From Viscum album (taxonomy: Eukaryota > Streptophyta > Magnoliopsida > Santalales > Viscaceae), in contig OY728165.1 of the NCBI GenBank assembly GCA_963277665.1, forward strand, positions 1,754,820,772 to 1,754,884,771: DNA of 64,000 nt, written 5' to 3'. Below the pieces are notes generated by a model. That model saw only the letters and a program-made list of their open reading frames with translations. It did not search any database and had not been told where the DNA came from. Position 1 is the first letter of the stretch. Every line of letters begins with the position of its first letter. Made by a program: the position numbers and the translations under genes. Shown here piece after piece: positions 1 to 11,990 of this stretch.

Positions 1-1833
1 ATGCGATAAGATTCATTTTCCATGGTTAACCATTCAAGATTCATTATAAAGTATATATAATGAATAATAATGAAATATATGATGTAATTAAGCTAATGGA
101 TTTATGTATACATATATATATATATATATATATTTCATATACTTAATTCCATTCAATTCAATAAGGAAACGAAAACAACATTCGTGCGTACGTACGAACT
201 ACCGTCTCCATGAACGGTGTATTTCTTTCCATTTATCAATATATTATATATATATATATGTATATTCTAAATATATATTATGTATAAATCATGTTTTACA
301 TTCTGGATATATGCAATCATTATATAGGTAATCATATTAATAATTACAAGTTAAAACACGAATGACAAATGAAACAATTTTACCCAAAACGCTACATTAA
401 AAAAAGAAAGGGTAATATAAAGTAATAAGTGAACCATATATGATATAATAACAATGAATATGATTCTGTAATAAGTCAATGACATTATTTAAATCATTAT
501 ACATGAGGTTTAGATATGTATAAAGCATATCAGAACTAAGGTAAGGGATAATTTTTCAAATCTCATTTTTATCTGAGATTGCTTATTCATAAGTATTTAC
601 TGGGGTTATTTATTTCATCCATGTACATGTTTTATAAATGTGTATCCATGTATGTTTAATGTTATTTTTACCCATTTTGACTTTTACTACACGGTATGTA
701 AGGAATCTTTTTTTACGTTACGAGGTACTTTTTCGACTTTTCTGGAAAAAGTAGGAGAACAATGTTTTATTAACTTATAGAGCATTAAAGGATTTTTACG
801 GTTTTATAATGCCTTATTTTCATGAAGTTTCCTCCAAAGGATTTCATGAATATTTTAAACAAAAAATATTTATTTTAAAATTTCATGATGTTCTGTGAAA
901 AGAAATTGAATTTGAAGAAGAAAGGATATTTTCCTCAAGAATTCATTTAAACTGTTTTATCAAAACCATTTTTTCATCTAAGATGAAATTATTTCATATT
1001 TGTATGTTTCAATTATAATGTCTCTATGATTTACATGTTTTCACTTTTTTTATGATGAAATAAAATCCATTTTTTTATATGGATTATGTGATGATGGTAT
1101 GATGTTTATGAAGCCCATTTTATTTATTGGGTTATTATTAATGATGTATGTTTATTTTGTGGCACAAGTAAGAATGATTTCACTATGAGATGGGTGGGAC
1201 CTATATCTCCCTCCAATGGATTGGGAAAATATTAATATCTCATGAGATAGACATGGCTGTAATGGTAAGTTAATCCGGTTCAGTGTTACAGGACTGAAAT
1301 GAGGAGTGAACTCAATTCAGAAAGGGACTTTGTCCACTAAGATAGTCTTGGAAAAAATTCTTTGTCTACTATGGAAATCCTTACATGTGCTGAATGGTTT
1401 CACACAATTACATGTATTAATCCCATTATATTTTATCATGGTTGATGTTCCATTATGATATATTCCTTATGTACTTCCATGATTTATGTCATTGCTCAAT
1501 ATTTTGATGTTTAAATTTCATGTTCATGTTTTTTCTTCCAAATGTTTATGGATTGTTTTATGTTATCTATGTTTTACCTTACTGAGCATTTGAGATCACC
1601 ATTTTTATGTTTTATTTTCCGTAGGAAATAAATACAGGTTTTAGGTAAGGAAACAAAAAGGGGAATAATGTTATGGGAGTTGTTGAAGATATTTCAACAT
1701 GATTAGAAATTTATATTCTGAGTTTCCAAAGACACTAAACTATTACAGTCCTTTTTTGTCTGTTTTTGTTATGTATTAAGTATTCTGAAAAAGTAATGTA
1801 AAGTCCATGTACATCAAGCTTTGGGTCACTACA
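1..1833 (+). repeat. LTR-like repeat, copy A (left end outside window)
   Basis: This copy matches 3245-4868 in order. Shared blocks are an AT microsatellite followed by TTCAATTCAATAAGGAAACG (about 150-175), TTTTTATCTGAGATTG (about 570-585), GAGATGGGTGGGACCTA (about 1187) and a TACTGAG...CTCACC-type motif near 1580. Motifs of that last kind sit in the 3' part of many plant Ty3/gypsy LTRs, which suggests + orientation. The copy ends in CACTACA at 1833, comparable to GACTACA in copy B. I see no primer-binding site after it and no coding sequence within it. An old solo LTR, or one member of a rearranged LTR pair, fits best. Confidence 0.6.
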
Positions 1834-2540
1834 GTTGACATAATTCATAATATAAAACAGAATAGACTTTATTAAATGATATTAATTTCCTAAAAAAATA
1901 AGATTCATAAAAATGGTTAATATAAGTCCAAATATATGATAAATAGATTATTTTGGTCATTTGAGAAGATATGGTAATTATATTAACACACAATGTTTAA
2001 ATAACATGATATCACAGTAAGATTAAAAATGGTTAAATAATGGTTAAAACAAAAAGATAAGGATAAAAACATATTCATAACATGTATAAAAATTATTTCA
2101 TAATGTGTATTCGAACCGAAATCATCTAATCTTATAATTAAATAAGTTTTAGACCATATTTAATTTAAATTAAATTTATAATAAATAGATATTTTGAGAG
2201 TTTCCTAAAGTTCCAATCTCTTATATTATAAAAGGGAACATCCTACCTCACATATTCACTAAATTTTGATCATTCAAGCTTGGTAACAATAGAAAATTTA
2301 TCTTATATACTTCCCTAGTAACATTCTATAGGTGTTAGTCTTCAATAAATACCAACTCTAGTTCCCTAAGAGGAAATATGTAGGAGGAACGTTGAGGAAG
2401 AGGTAAACTCTTCTACCAATTTATTCAAATTTCTTTCTTCTTATACATTAATAATTTGTTGTTTAATTATAAATTATTATTATAATAATCACTCATATAA
2501 TGATATGTTACAGTAAATAAGAATCTACGATATTTAACCT
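1834..2540. other. AT-rich spacer between two LTR-like repeats
   Basis: No coding frame or pol motif is recognisable. A TATTATAAAAGGG string at about 2224-2236, followed by a CT/CA-rich stretch, looks like an LTR core promoter. This may therefore be the U3/R part of copy B or of another repeat. That is inference only. Confidence 0.3.
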
Positions 2541-3239
2541 TTTATCCATCATATGAAAAACGAAATCACCGCTTGTGCATACGTACGACATACCGTATCA
2601 CCACTGTGGTGTAATTTGTCTTTCACCTCCACCTTACATGGATGGGTAAAATGATGGAAATAATAACTTTAAAATCTTATTATAAAATGATACTAATTAT
2701 GATATGTTATACTCCATCCACATAAATACCATTCAACAATTATGGGAACGATATCATAACTCATGCGTGCGTACGACTTACCATCTTCATGATGCAATGA
2801 AATTCATTATCTATATTAACAATTAAATATATTACTTAATGCTACTTTATTTAGGAACATATATATATATACATATATTTCACTTACTTTCTTCAATTCA
2901 ATTCATTAAGGAAACAAAAATAGCATAAATGCATACGTACAGACTACCATCTCCATGAACAGTGTATTCCATTTCTTTTAAAAAAATTATATATATATAT
3001 TTATTTATTTATTTATGTACAGAAAACATTTGATATTTAAATAATGTTTCATTTTATTGAATTAATTAAAATGTTACCAATGTAAAAATATCAAGTAAGA
3101 AATGTCCAAACAAGTATGATAAATAAAATGATAATTACCCAAAATGTTTCTTTAACATGGAATTTACAAATGGGCGGGTAAAATAAAGTAGTTAGTTAAT
3201 GATGAAATATATTAATCAATAATGATACTGGATTTAGGA

Positions 3240-3270
<31 letters not shown>

Positions 3271-4868
3271 CATATATTTCACATACTTTCATCAATTCAA
3301 TTCATTAAGGAAACGAAAATACCGTAAATGCATACATACAGACTACCATCTCCATGAAAGGTGTATTCAATTTCATTTACCAAACTGTTATATATATTCA
3401 TTTATTTATATACAAAAACATATGACATTTAAATAAGGTTTCATATTATAGAATTAATTAAATTTTTATCAATGTAATAATATCATGTAAAAAACATCCA
3501 AACAAGTATGATAAATAAAATGATAATTACACAAAATGTTACATTAACATGGAATTTACAAATAGGCGAGTAAAATAAAGTAATTATTCAATCATACATG
3601 ATATCATAAATATTATTATTATTCTATTACACGTCAATAATTTTTCTAAACCCACTATACCGGTGTTTCAAAAACATTTAATAGAAATCAGAGATACGGT
3701 ATGGGATAACTTTTCCAATATCATTTTTATCTGAGATTGTTTATTGGGGATATATTTATCATCCATCTCCATGTTTAATAAATTTTTTTCATAATTATTT
3801 TTCTATTATTATATTTTTTTAATTTATTTTTACCACTTTTTGACTTTTACTACATGGTATGGAAGGAATGTTTCATTTTTTTATATTACGAGGCACTTTT
3901 AACTTTTCCTGAAGAAGTATGAGGAGAATTTTTTTAACTTATACTGCATGAACAAATTTTTAAATCTTCATAATCCCTTTTTTCCATGAATAATCCTCTA
4001 CATGTTTACATGTTTTTTTCAAGTAAATTAATTAGTTTTAAAATTTCATGACTTATTATAAAAGAAAATTTTTTCATAATGAAATGATATTTTACTCAAG
4101 ATATAAGTTCAAGTGTTTTATTTGATAGGTTATGATATGATGATTGATTTATGTTTTTTTGGAACATGTAGGAATTAATTCATTATGAGATAGGTGGGAC
4201 CTAAATCTCTATCCAATGAATTGGTTAAAGATTTATATAGCTTGAGATAGACATTACTGGAACAACTAGTAAATATAGTTCACTTATATTGTGCTAGAAT
4301 GATAGGTATATCCAATTTTGTAACACATTTATGGAATGGAAAGGAAACCGAGATCAGTAATGGACTCTATCCACTACGATGGTCTTGGAAGTAATGCATT
4401 AGCTACAAGAGAAATCATATAATGTTCTAAATTGTTTTCCACAATTCCTTGTTTTATGCCAATTCTATTTTATCATGGTTAAGTTTCCATTATGATTTAT
4501 GCCTTACATACATTAATGATTAATCCCAGGACTCAATATTTAGATATTTAAAAATTATGTTCATGTTTTTATGTTTGAATATTTATGGATTATTTAATGT
4601 TATCCATGTTTACCCTTACTGAGAATTTGATCTCACCCATTTTATGAATTATTTTACTTATGATATAAAGAATGTTATTATGTTGGAATACAAAAGTGGA
4701 GTATCGTAATGGGTGATGTTAATGATATTTAACGATGATTAAATTATTATTTTATAAGTTTCCATATACATTAAACTAAAATAGTTTTTTCACATCTATT
4801 TGTGTAATTTATCAAGTATTCTGAAAAATAAATGTAATTAATACGTACATCACTCTTGTTTGACTACA
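2541..4868 (+). repeat. LTR-like repeat, copy B (left edge uncertain)
   Basis: Colinear with copy A from the AT microsatellite to the GACTACA end at 4868. It includes a GAGATAGGTGGGACCTA block near 4180 and TTACTGAG...TCTCACCC near 4614-4637. Its left part contains extra copies of a CGTACG-centred module and a ~385-bp tandem duplication. The right edge is sharp because integrase coding on the other strand begins at 4869. I infer an LTR, or an LTR-ended element, that landed in an older gypsy integrase gene. A second possibility is that it is the 3' LTR of that element in an unusual form, but the TACTGAG motif orientation argues against that. Confidence 0.6.
2860..3620. repeat. Tandem duplication of a ~385-bp segment
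   Basis: About 2860-3237 and 3245-3620 match side by side. Both run from an AT dinucleotide tract through TTCAATTCATTAAGGAAAC, a ...CAGACTACCATCTCCATGAA block, and CAAGTATGATAAATAAAATG, to ACATGGAATTTACAAAT. Copy A (about 104-440) has one such unit, so the duplication arose within copy B's lineage. Confidence 0.7.
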
Positions 4869-5520
4869 TATTCCCATAAATGGAATCCTAATAGGCCATT
4901 TGGATTCTCGTGTTGAAACTATTGTTTTTACAATTACATCACCATTGGTAGGGGTTGGTCCAATCCTCCTTAAAAATCCATTGGGAAAGCTGTCGATCGG
5001 TTTTCATATGTTTAAATAGTCTTCTTATATTGACCCTCATCATGAGGGTGACAATTTTTAGGATGTTCAACTCAGTGTTTAGAACATGCTAGAGCTCGAT
5101 CAAACACAATCGATAGTGGTACTCTATGATGCTTTACTCATTATCTGATGTATATCTATTCTAATTAATATAGTGAATAATCCTCTCAAATTGTAATACA
5201 GTTTACAATCCTTGTGATAAAATGAATATGAACCCAGATAGTATTTTTCCCTTGGATTTCTATGAAAGTCTGTTGAAAATGCCTATGGTGATGGATTACC
5301 ATTTTCATCTTGTTATGGTAAATGTTTTCATAATCCCCTTAGGATTTTCCATTTTAACCAACAATTTTTGGCATACCATTCACATTGATGTATATTCTAC
5401 AATCTCTTTCTTCATGTAATCCCACAAATAGTGCAATCTGAGATCTCAATACATCTTTCAGTTTCACGGGTGAATGGATTAATTCGTACCGTATGAATAA
5501 TCAAAAATATATTTCATGTA
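4869..5520 (-). pseudogene. Ty3/gypsy integrase relic, truncated by LTR copy B
   Basis: Integrase inserts retroelement cDNA into chromosomal DNA. Read on the minus strand, the zinc-binding region appears at about 5412-5500 (IHP...KMY.DLR.HYLW then MKKEIVEY). After it come MVCQ and a degenerate LMKPLPIPEWKWE-type linker at about 5220-5420. The catalytic core follows, with RVPLSIVFDRA near 5080, TIQT-like residues near 5010, and NNSFNTRIQMA near 4900. The second catalytic Asp seems kept (VFDR) while the flanking Asp is Ala. Several stops and small frame shifts make it dead. The match stops at about 4869, exactly where the LTR-like repeat begins, and the C-terminal third is missing. The + frame at 5222-5419 is only its antisense shadow. 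Confidence 0.8.
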
Positions 5521-5889
5521 CAAAATATTTGATGAAAAAAATATTCATGAACCACATATAATAATTCATTTTTCATTTACAAAGAACGTTTTGGATTTAC
5601 CTTTCCAAATATTTTCCATTATCTTCTAAATTTCTACATCATATTTTTGGAAAATCCATTAATCATTAACAAAATATGATCGAGAAATAATTTTTGAATG
5701 GATTGATGATTTTCATTTCATTATGATTCCATTTTACAGTATATCCAAATTTAAGAAGATTGCATCCTTCTCAATCTACATTAATGAAAGAATTGGTGGA
5801 TCCTTTAAACATAGAGTTTGAAATACATTGTTCATTTTTCCAAGATGTAAGTGGATTTATAATTTTTAATCCATGATAAACGTTAACCA
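5521..5889 (-). other. Unresolved stretch between RNase H and integrase
   Basis: By position this is the RNase H to integrase connection of the minus-strand relic. I cannot read a convincing protein match in it. It is AT-rich, with no repeat or RNA gene that I can see. Confidence 0.35.
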
Positions 5890-6160
5890 TATTCATTGCC
5901 ACTTAATCATATCTATTATTTTAAATATTTATCTAATTTTTTTGATCTGTATATATCTCATACTTCTCCCCAAAGAGATAATTTTGATAGATTATCATTA
6001 CAAATATTACATTTTCTAAGTTTCAATCACGTGTGGGAGAGTTTTTCTCATGTATTTCAATCTATGTTGAGGTGTAGGAAATTACTTTTTCATTTTTTAA
6101 CAATAAACATCCCAATCCCTTTTTCAAAGCATCACTGAAAATTATGAAGAGTTCCACATT
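5890..6160 (-). pseudogene. Ty3/gypsy RNase H relic
   Basis: RNase H removes the RNA strand during reverse transcription. The minus strand reads DALKKGLGMFIVK (compare DAS..GLG.VL.Q in plant gypsy RNase H), then an EKLSHT.LKL segment matching the ..YPTHDLEL motif. It continues to LWGEV.DIYRSKKLDKYL, matching the YG....I.TDHKSLKY motif. The first catalytic Asp is still present, but the Glu motif and the TDH Asp are eroded and three or more stops interrupt the frame. It lies between RT (6530-7215) and IN (4869-5520), the normal Ty3/gypsy order. Confidence 0.75.
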
Positions 6161-6529
6161 TGTGGGTAGTGTGAGAAAAGGGGTAGTGATAAGCCTTCTC
6201 TTCAACATCATGAAAAATTCTTCACATTCATCTCTCAATGATAATTTACTCCCTTACTAGTATTCATGGTAATAGTGTTTGAAAAGAATGAGAAATTTAT
6301 AATAAATCAGCTATAATATTTAGATATCCCAAGGGAACTACAAATATTTTTAATATATGTTGGACTCAAAGATCTCTCAATTTCTCTGGTCATTGAAGGA
6401 TCCATAGATATACCATTTCTTGTGATGATTTTCCCCATGAACGTGCCATATTTCAACAAGAACTAAATCTTTTTTTTCTTTTCATAGGGCATATTCATTC
6501 ACAATGTATTTAGCATAGTGTTACCTTTA
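6161..6529 (-). pseudogene. Probable RT thumb / RNase H connection, eroded
   Basis: Position places this between the RT active-site strand (ending near 6550) and RNase H. I can pick out no secure motif, so the assignment rests on colinearity alone. No other feature is visible. Confidence 0.35.
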
Positions 6530-7215
6530 TCATCAATATTTTTTTATTTTTGGAGTATATTATAATATCTTTTATAAAGACTACCGATAATTTGTCTATG
6601 CCATCTCAGAAGACAATATCCATCCATTCCATGAAGATTCCTAGAGCATTAGTGTGTCTGAGTTCAATCAATATGAACATATCGTTCATGTATTGTGTAC
6701 AAAAAGATGTTTTGGAGATATCATCCTTCTTCACCCATAATTGGAAAAAACCCGACCATAGATCCAACTTTGAGATGTATTGTGCACCACATAGCTGATA
6801 GAAAAATTCCTCAATTCTTTAAAAATATTACTGATTTTTTTCGTGAGTTTGTTGGGATCATAATAATCAATAAAAAATAACATTTAACCATTCTTATAAT
6901 TGATGAATATTTCTGGTTAACCATATGGTATTGTAGTTGGGTATATAAAACCATTATTTAGATTCTCTTGTATTAGTTTTTATGTTTTTCAAGTTCCCCA
7001 ATATTCCTCCTATACAACTTCTTGGATATTGGAAATTCCCTAGGTATACATTCGATGGAAAATTCAACCTTCCTACTTGGAGGAAGGCAAGGAATATTAT
7101 AGGGGAAAATTATCAGGTAATTCTCTCACAATGGGCATGTCTTCAAAAATGGGTTTCTTTCCTTATACTCAATCATTTGAGAGATGTACACTTTCTCATA
7201 GGGAAATAATATATA
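6530..7215 (-). pseudogene. Ty3/gypsy reverse transcriptase relic
   Basis: On the minus strand, near 7090-7170, DMPIVRELPDNFP matches the pre-RT D.P.V.EFPDVFP segment. It is followed by EFSIE, a PISK-like stretch and LYRRNIGELEKHK (compare PYRMAP.EL.ELK). Near 6800 comes GAQYISKLDLWSGFFQL (family form GA..FSKIDLRSGYHQL), then KKDDISKTSFCTQY. Near 6560 comes VVFIKDIIIYSKN, the counterpart of VVFIDDILIYSK. The FIDD active site has become FIKD, and there are frameshifts and stops, so no function is possible. The + frames at 6550-6880 and 6982-7209 are antisense shadows. Confidence 0.85.
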
Positions 7216-8229
7216 TTCTTGAGATGATGGTTATATAGATGATTGATCATCCTCTTCGATCTTTTATAGAATCTGGGATCAATTCACCATATTGATAGTG
7301 ATTTTCCTATCACATAAATTTATGTTGGATCTGTGTAGGGTAATCCAATCAATGATAATAATTTCATCAAATTACAATATGGTAAGTATGAAAAGGTTCT
7401 TTGGGAAGTTTAATAAAAAAAATGTGATATGGGATATATAATTTACATGGGATGTAATAATTTACCCATTTTCATTTTGGACCAACATCTTGACATTCAT
7501 CCATTCTGTTGGTGGTTTAGTAGTTATACGAATCATTCATGATATAAAAGAATGTATAAAACTAAATTAAAAACGTATGTTTTCTATTCATTAATGAATA
7601 AATAGTGTATCTGTCACCACATCATTTTATGGATCCACATTTATAGTAGTGATATGAAAGTATCTCCCTTGTTTCATTAGAGGTTGTTGGTTTCCTCCAA
7701 TAACACTTAAATTAGTGAATTGATTCAAAAAATTCCGTAGTTCCATGTTGTTTTTTCAATTAAAAATTTGTTAGTGGTTGACTATAGTTTTCCTTTCCTC
7801 AATTTCAATATTGGATTCCTCTTATCAGCAATTATGAGATATGTTCCAATCCATCCCTCACCTAAATAAATATCTTTGTTCCCTTTATGATATTTCTAGG
7901 GTTCTTCTTCCACATCATTGAAGAGTGGGATGATAAAATTTATATGAAACACTATATTTAACCATTAGACAATAAGAATTAATTTTTCCTTTCTTTGTCT
8001 TATCCCCACAATACCACCGTGATTCACTAATCTCCATTTTTCAATTGAGGGCACATCGAACAATATACTCACTTCTATAAAAGATGTGGATTTCCAAGGA
8101 TTTTCATAGATTATGTTTTATCCCACTAAACAAGTAGCCAACCTTATATTCAGGGGTAATTAGAAAACTAGAGTTGTATCATGCATAAGTTGTGAAGTTT
8201 TCCTCTTACATTCCATCATATTCATCTTC
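7216..8229 (-). pseudogene. Protease / gag C-terminal region, barely readable
   Basis: By colinearity this stretch should hold the end of gag, the zinc knuckle and the aspartic protease of the minus-strand relic. A CDRKITINM segment near 7290 resembles the ..DCRRK.V.F motif after the gypsy protease. I could not find a DSGAS or CCHC motif. Low confidence. Confidence 0.35.
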
Positions 8230-8720
8230 ATTTTGATTTATTGTAAGGAAATATCATTCATAATATGATATAGGGTGCATGGAAAATTTTTATCGAAAAA
8301 CATTTTATATAATTCCTTCAACTACGTTACATGAATCTCTTCTTCAATATTTGTATTCGTGATCACATTGCACCAATGATCAAAATTACACTCCATATGA
8401 TAAAAAATAGGGGGAAATTTTCTTGTTCAAACCATTTAATGATGGAGAAGATATTTTACGTTGAATTGATCCTTTACGACATGATTATGGGATCAGATGA
8501 TCCATTTAATATAGGAGGCATTTGTCATATTATTCTCTAAACTGCGGGTTTCTCTCTCAAAGGTGTGGTTGTGCACTCCTCCTTGTCCAGGTTTCTATTT
8601 AACAATTTTCCTAAATAAGAAAATATCATGTCTATTCTTTCGATTCTCTCCTACATTAGGTTAGGCATATCATTAGGGACATCATAACACAACCCTTCAC
8701 ATCGGTTGTTATGATGATTC
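8230..8720 (-). pseudogene. Ty3/gypsy gag relic
   Basis: Gag forms the virus-like particle of the retrotransposon. The minus strand reads a MERIER-like N-terminal piece near 8640, then FYHMECNFDHWCNVI near 8390. That resembles the ATYML...A..WW segment with one Trp lost. IEEEIH.T.LKELYKMFFDKNFP follows at about 8280-8350 and corresponds to the W..FKE.F..KYFP motif of the retrotransposon gag domain. Stops are present. It sits upstream of the RT on the same strand, so this is the 5' coding part of the element whose IN is at 4869-5520. The matching 5' LTR should lie above 8720, but I could not delimit it. Confidence 0.65.
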
Positions 8721-11700
8721 CTCCAATAGCCAGTCATTGGAAAGAATTAAATTGAAGTTATGAATAAGTATTTTAAAATAATAAACACATAAAGGGGAAT
8801 CCAATTTCAATAAAGGGGTAACTTAAGAATTATATTTATCTCTTTAAATTATGGCTTTCAAAGATTTTGTGTATTTTATCCATAATCACCTTCCAAACAT
8901 ATATTCTTATGGGAATTTTTTTGTTTCATTAATATGGTTTATAATGATCTTATGAATTTACCAATTAATATCATCTAGGAGTGTCAAAATAAGTGTGTAG
9001 TAAGGTTTGTTTCCATGTACTATGTAACCTCAATTCTATCCAAAATCACATTTTTGAGTTCTTACTTCTGGGTTCATATGTGATAGAACAATAACCAGTC
9101 GTAGTGTTCAGATAGGGAAGCATTGTTTTGATATAACACATACTATATACTCACCAAAATTTATATAATTTTTCATACACTTTGTATTTTCATTAAGGTA
9201 CATTCACTAGGGTTTTCAAATAATAGTTCAAAAATTAACTAATCTTATACTCAAATACCAACATAAAAAACCCTACTCTTTATATGAAATTTAAACACAA
9301 TTTATTACATAAAATAACACTTAATACTACATAGAATATTGATAGGTCTAGAGTCTTTAGGAAATAACGTACCTTAAATAAAAAATTAAACCTTGAAATA
9401 AACATCTTAATTGGAAACTTCATTGACATGACCACAAAATTCCTTCATACTCGTCACTCTACGGGATAATATGAGGAATACATAATAAAGGGGGTGATCT
9501 ATAATTTTCAAAATGGGAATAGACAATGAATAACATGAGGATGAAAATAAAAATTAAAAAATAGGAATATCTATGTATAATAAAATGAACATGAATAATA
9601 AGGAATGATATTTCATGATAATTATAAACTGGAAAATGTGGAAAAAGATACAACATGAAATAATCAAGAGTCAAGACCCATTTCACATGGATGATAATGA
9701 GACAAGGATCATTTCAGATGGATGAGCATGAGTCAAGGTTAAATTGACATAGAGGATCATGAGTCATGTCTAATTTCACATGGAATTTTTTTGATAATAA
9801 ACATTAACCAATTAATTACTTCTATAGCTGGGGGAACCCTAAAAAATCATTTCATTCTCATGTTTAAGTGTGTTTCATAGATCATATAACATGGTTTCAT
9901 TGAACATTGTAATTTATTCCCTGATATAAGAATGATGAATAAATTTATATAATTCCTTAATCAATACGTATATGTCCATAAAAGTTAATACACTAGATTG
10001 ATAAATGGGTAATTTATTAACTACATGATGACTTTGGAAAGGAATTCCATAATGCAATATCAATAGAACAATAATGTCATATTGTAATTCATAGAATGGG
10101 TTGATGAGAGATAAATGGGTCTTTAATAATTTGTAAATGAAGTCGAAAGTGAGGGAGATATTTACAAATGTATCCCAATGTAGGAAAAATAAATTAGAAG
10201 ACATAACAAAAAAGGAATGTTCGATAAAAATGGAGAGTCGAAGATTTCTAGGAAAATTTCAATATAACAACAGGGGTACATAGGGGTTCAAAAGTGGGAT
10301 AAATTAGAATGAAATGGGACCCCATTAATTAAACAATTAATTTACTTTAATGTGTATAAGAATGATTTTATCCCAACTTAATATATTGTATATCAAAAGG
10401 GAATATCATAAATGAGTGCTTGATAAAAAGAGGAGAGATAGAACCCCTTATAGAATTTCTCTATAGCAATGACTTAGGTAATTTTCAAAATGAGATGTAA
10501 TAAATGACCCCTTATAAAAATAACAACAATTGGATATAAATTTATTGATTATAAACCAATGGTAATATACAAAATTGAAATTAAAAGAACTATTCTCAAT
10601 GATGGTACCTAAATTCCAACCTGAGTAGAGAAATATATTACTTGAATATGTGACTCAAATTACATAAGAGAGGATTCATTGAAGCATGGGGGAAAATTAG
10701 AAGGACTCTAAGAAGTATAGGAAAGTGTTTGGAAGAACATAAAGTAGTTTTAGAAAAGAAAAATAGTATATTGGGTAGGTTTTATAGGAAAAATGGAAGA
10801 CTGCTTTATTATCTTGGTTTTCGACACAACATAATAAAATATTCAAAAACACAAACCATACCATTCTTTTTTTCCTTTTGATTTCTGTCGTATAGGAGTG
10901 GAATAAATTATTTTATAAATACATGGGCATAATTTAATAAAATATTTCCCTTTCTTATATATATATGAGTCATACATTCTATGAAATTATTTTAAAATCG
11001 TTATATATATTATAATTCATGGAGGATTCACTATGGATTTAATAAATAAATAAAATAAACATAGAATAAAATAATTTTAAATTAATACATATATATCCAA
11101 GGATACCATTAATAGTTTTTATTACATCATTATTGGTCCAATAAGATGTTATAAAACACATCATATATATTTATGGTATTAAATTATACCCAAAAATTGA
11201 TCTCTCTTAGAAAATTGTGAGAAAATAACCATTAGATAATTTTTATGTTCGTATTCAAAAGAAGAAATTCATTTTATCTGAGTAGTTTTCAAAATATTTG
11301 AATCTTCACTTGTAAAATAAAAACTGGCCTTTATTGAAGATGTATGGTTTTTGAGAAATCCATATTTTTCAAACCCTACAAAAATTACTTTTGAATTAAT
11401 AAAAGAAATATGATCATTTATATATTAAAAAAATAAATTTAATAATTATATTATTAATAAATTTATTTCATTCAAAAATACATTTTTTCATCAAATATAC
11501 ATTCCTTAATAATATTTTAATATTAATCTAAAATACTATTTATACATTAAAAATAATTTACATTGTGACAATAACTTGTAGAAAATTAATTAAATATTCT
11601 ATTAAAAATGATGTATATATTCATATTTCTAGGGTCTTGATATAGATTATTATATAAGACCATCATACACACTAAGTATAATTGTTGAAATTTTTTGGAA

Positions 11701-11990
11701 TTCATTGGGCCATTCAGGGAACTTTTTTTGGGTCACGATATCAATGAGAATATTCTTATCCCTAAAATGGTTTCTCTCAAGTATATCTTTTTGTATATGA
11801 ACTTGGGATTGGTCTAGGAAATTCCATAAATACTATCTCCTATAGATTGTTTGATAAATGGACCTCATAAGGTACAATTATAATGTTCTAGGACAACACT
11901 TCCTTTGTCTACGTCAAATGGATTTCTTAAAACGCTATATTCATACTAGACATGTGATCAATATTAAAGGGTTCCAAAGATATTCGACAG
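8721..11990. other. AT-rich, no gene recognised
   Basis: The start may contain the 5' LTR of the minus-strand relic below it. Short open frames at 9459-9686 and 9914-10204 (minus strand) have no recognisable motif and look fortuitous. A minor internal repetition occurs at about 9675-9785, where CATGGATGATAATGAG/CAAGG-like phrases recur three times at roughly 45-bp spacing. No RNA gene or tandem array of note. Confidence 0.4.

Noticed and set aside
110..270. AT dinucleotide runs as possible origin or matrix-attachment sites
   Set aside because: Simple AT repeats of this length are common throughout the window and carry no specific signal here.
5222..5419. Plus-strand 65-codon open frame
   Set aside because: It is the antisense of the integrase linker (MKKEIVEY..., CQ, KPLPIPEWKWE-like), which is the better reading.
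6550..7209. Plus-strand open frames of 61-82 codons
   Set aside because: They are antisense shadows of the minus-strand RT with GAQYISKLDLWSG and FIKDIIIYSK.
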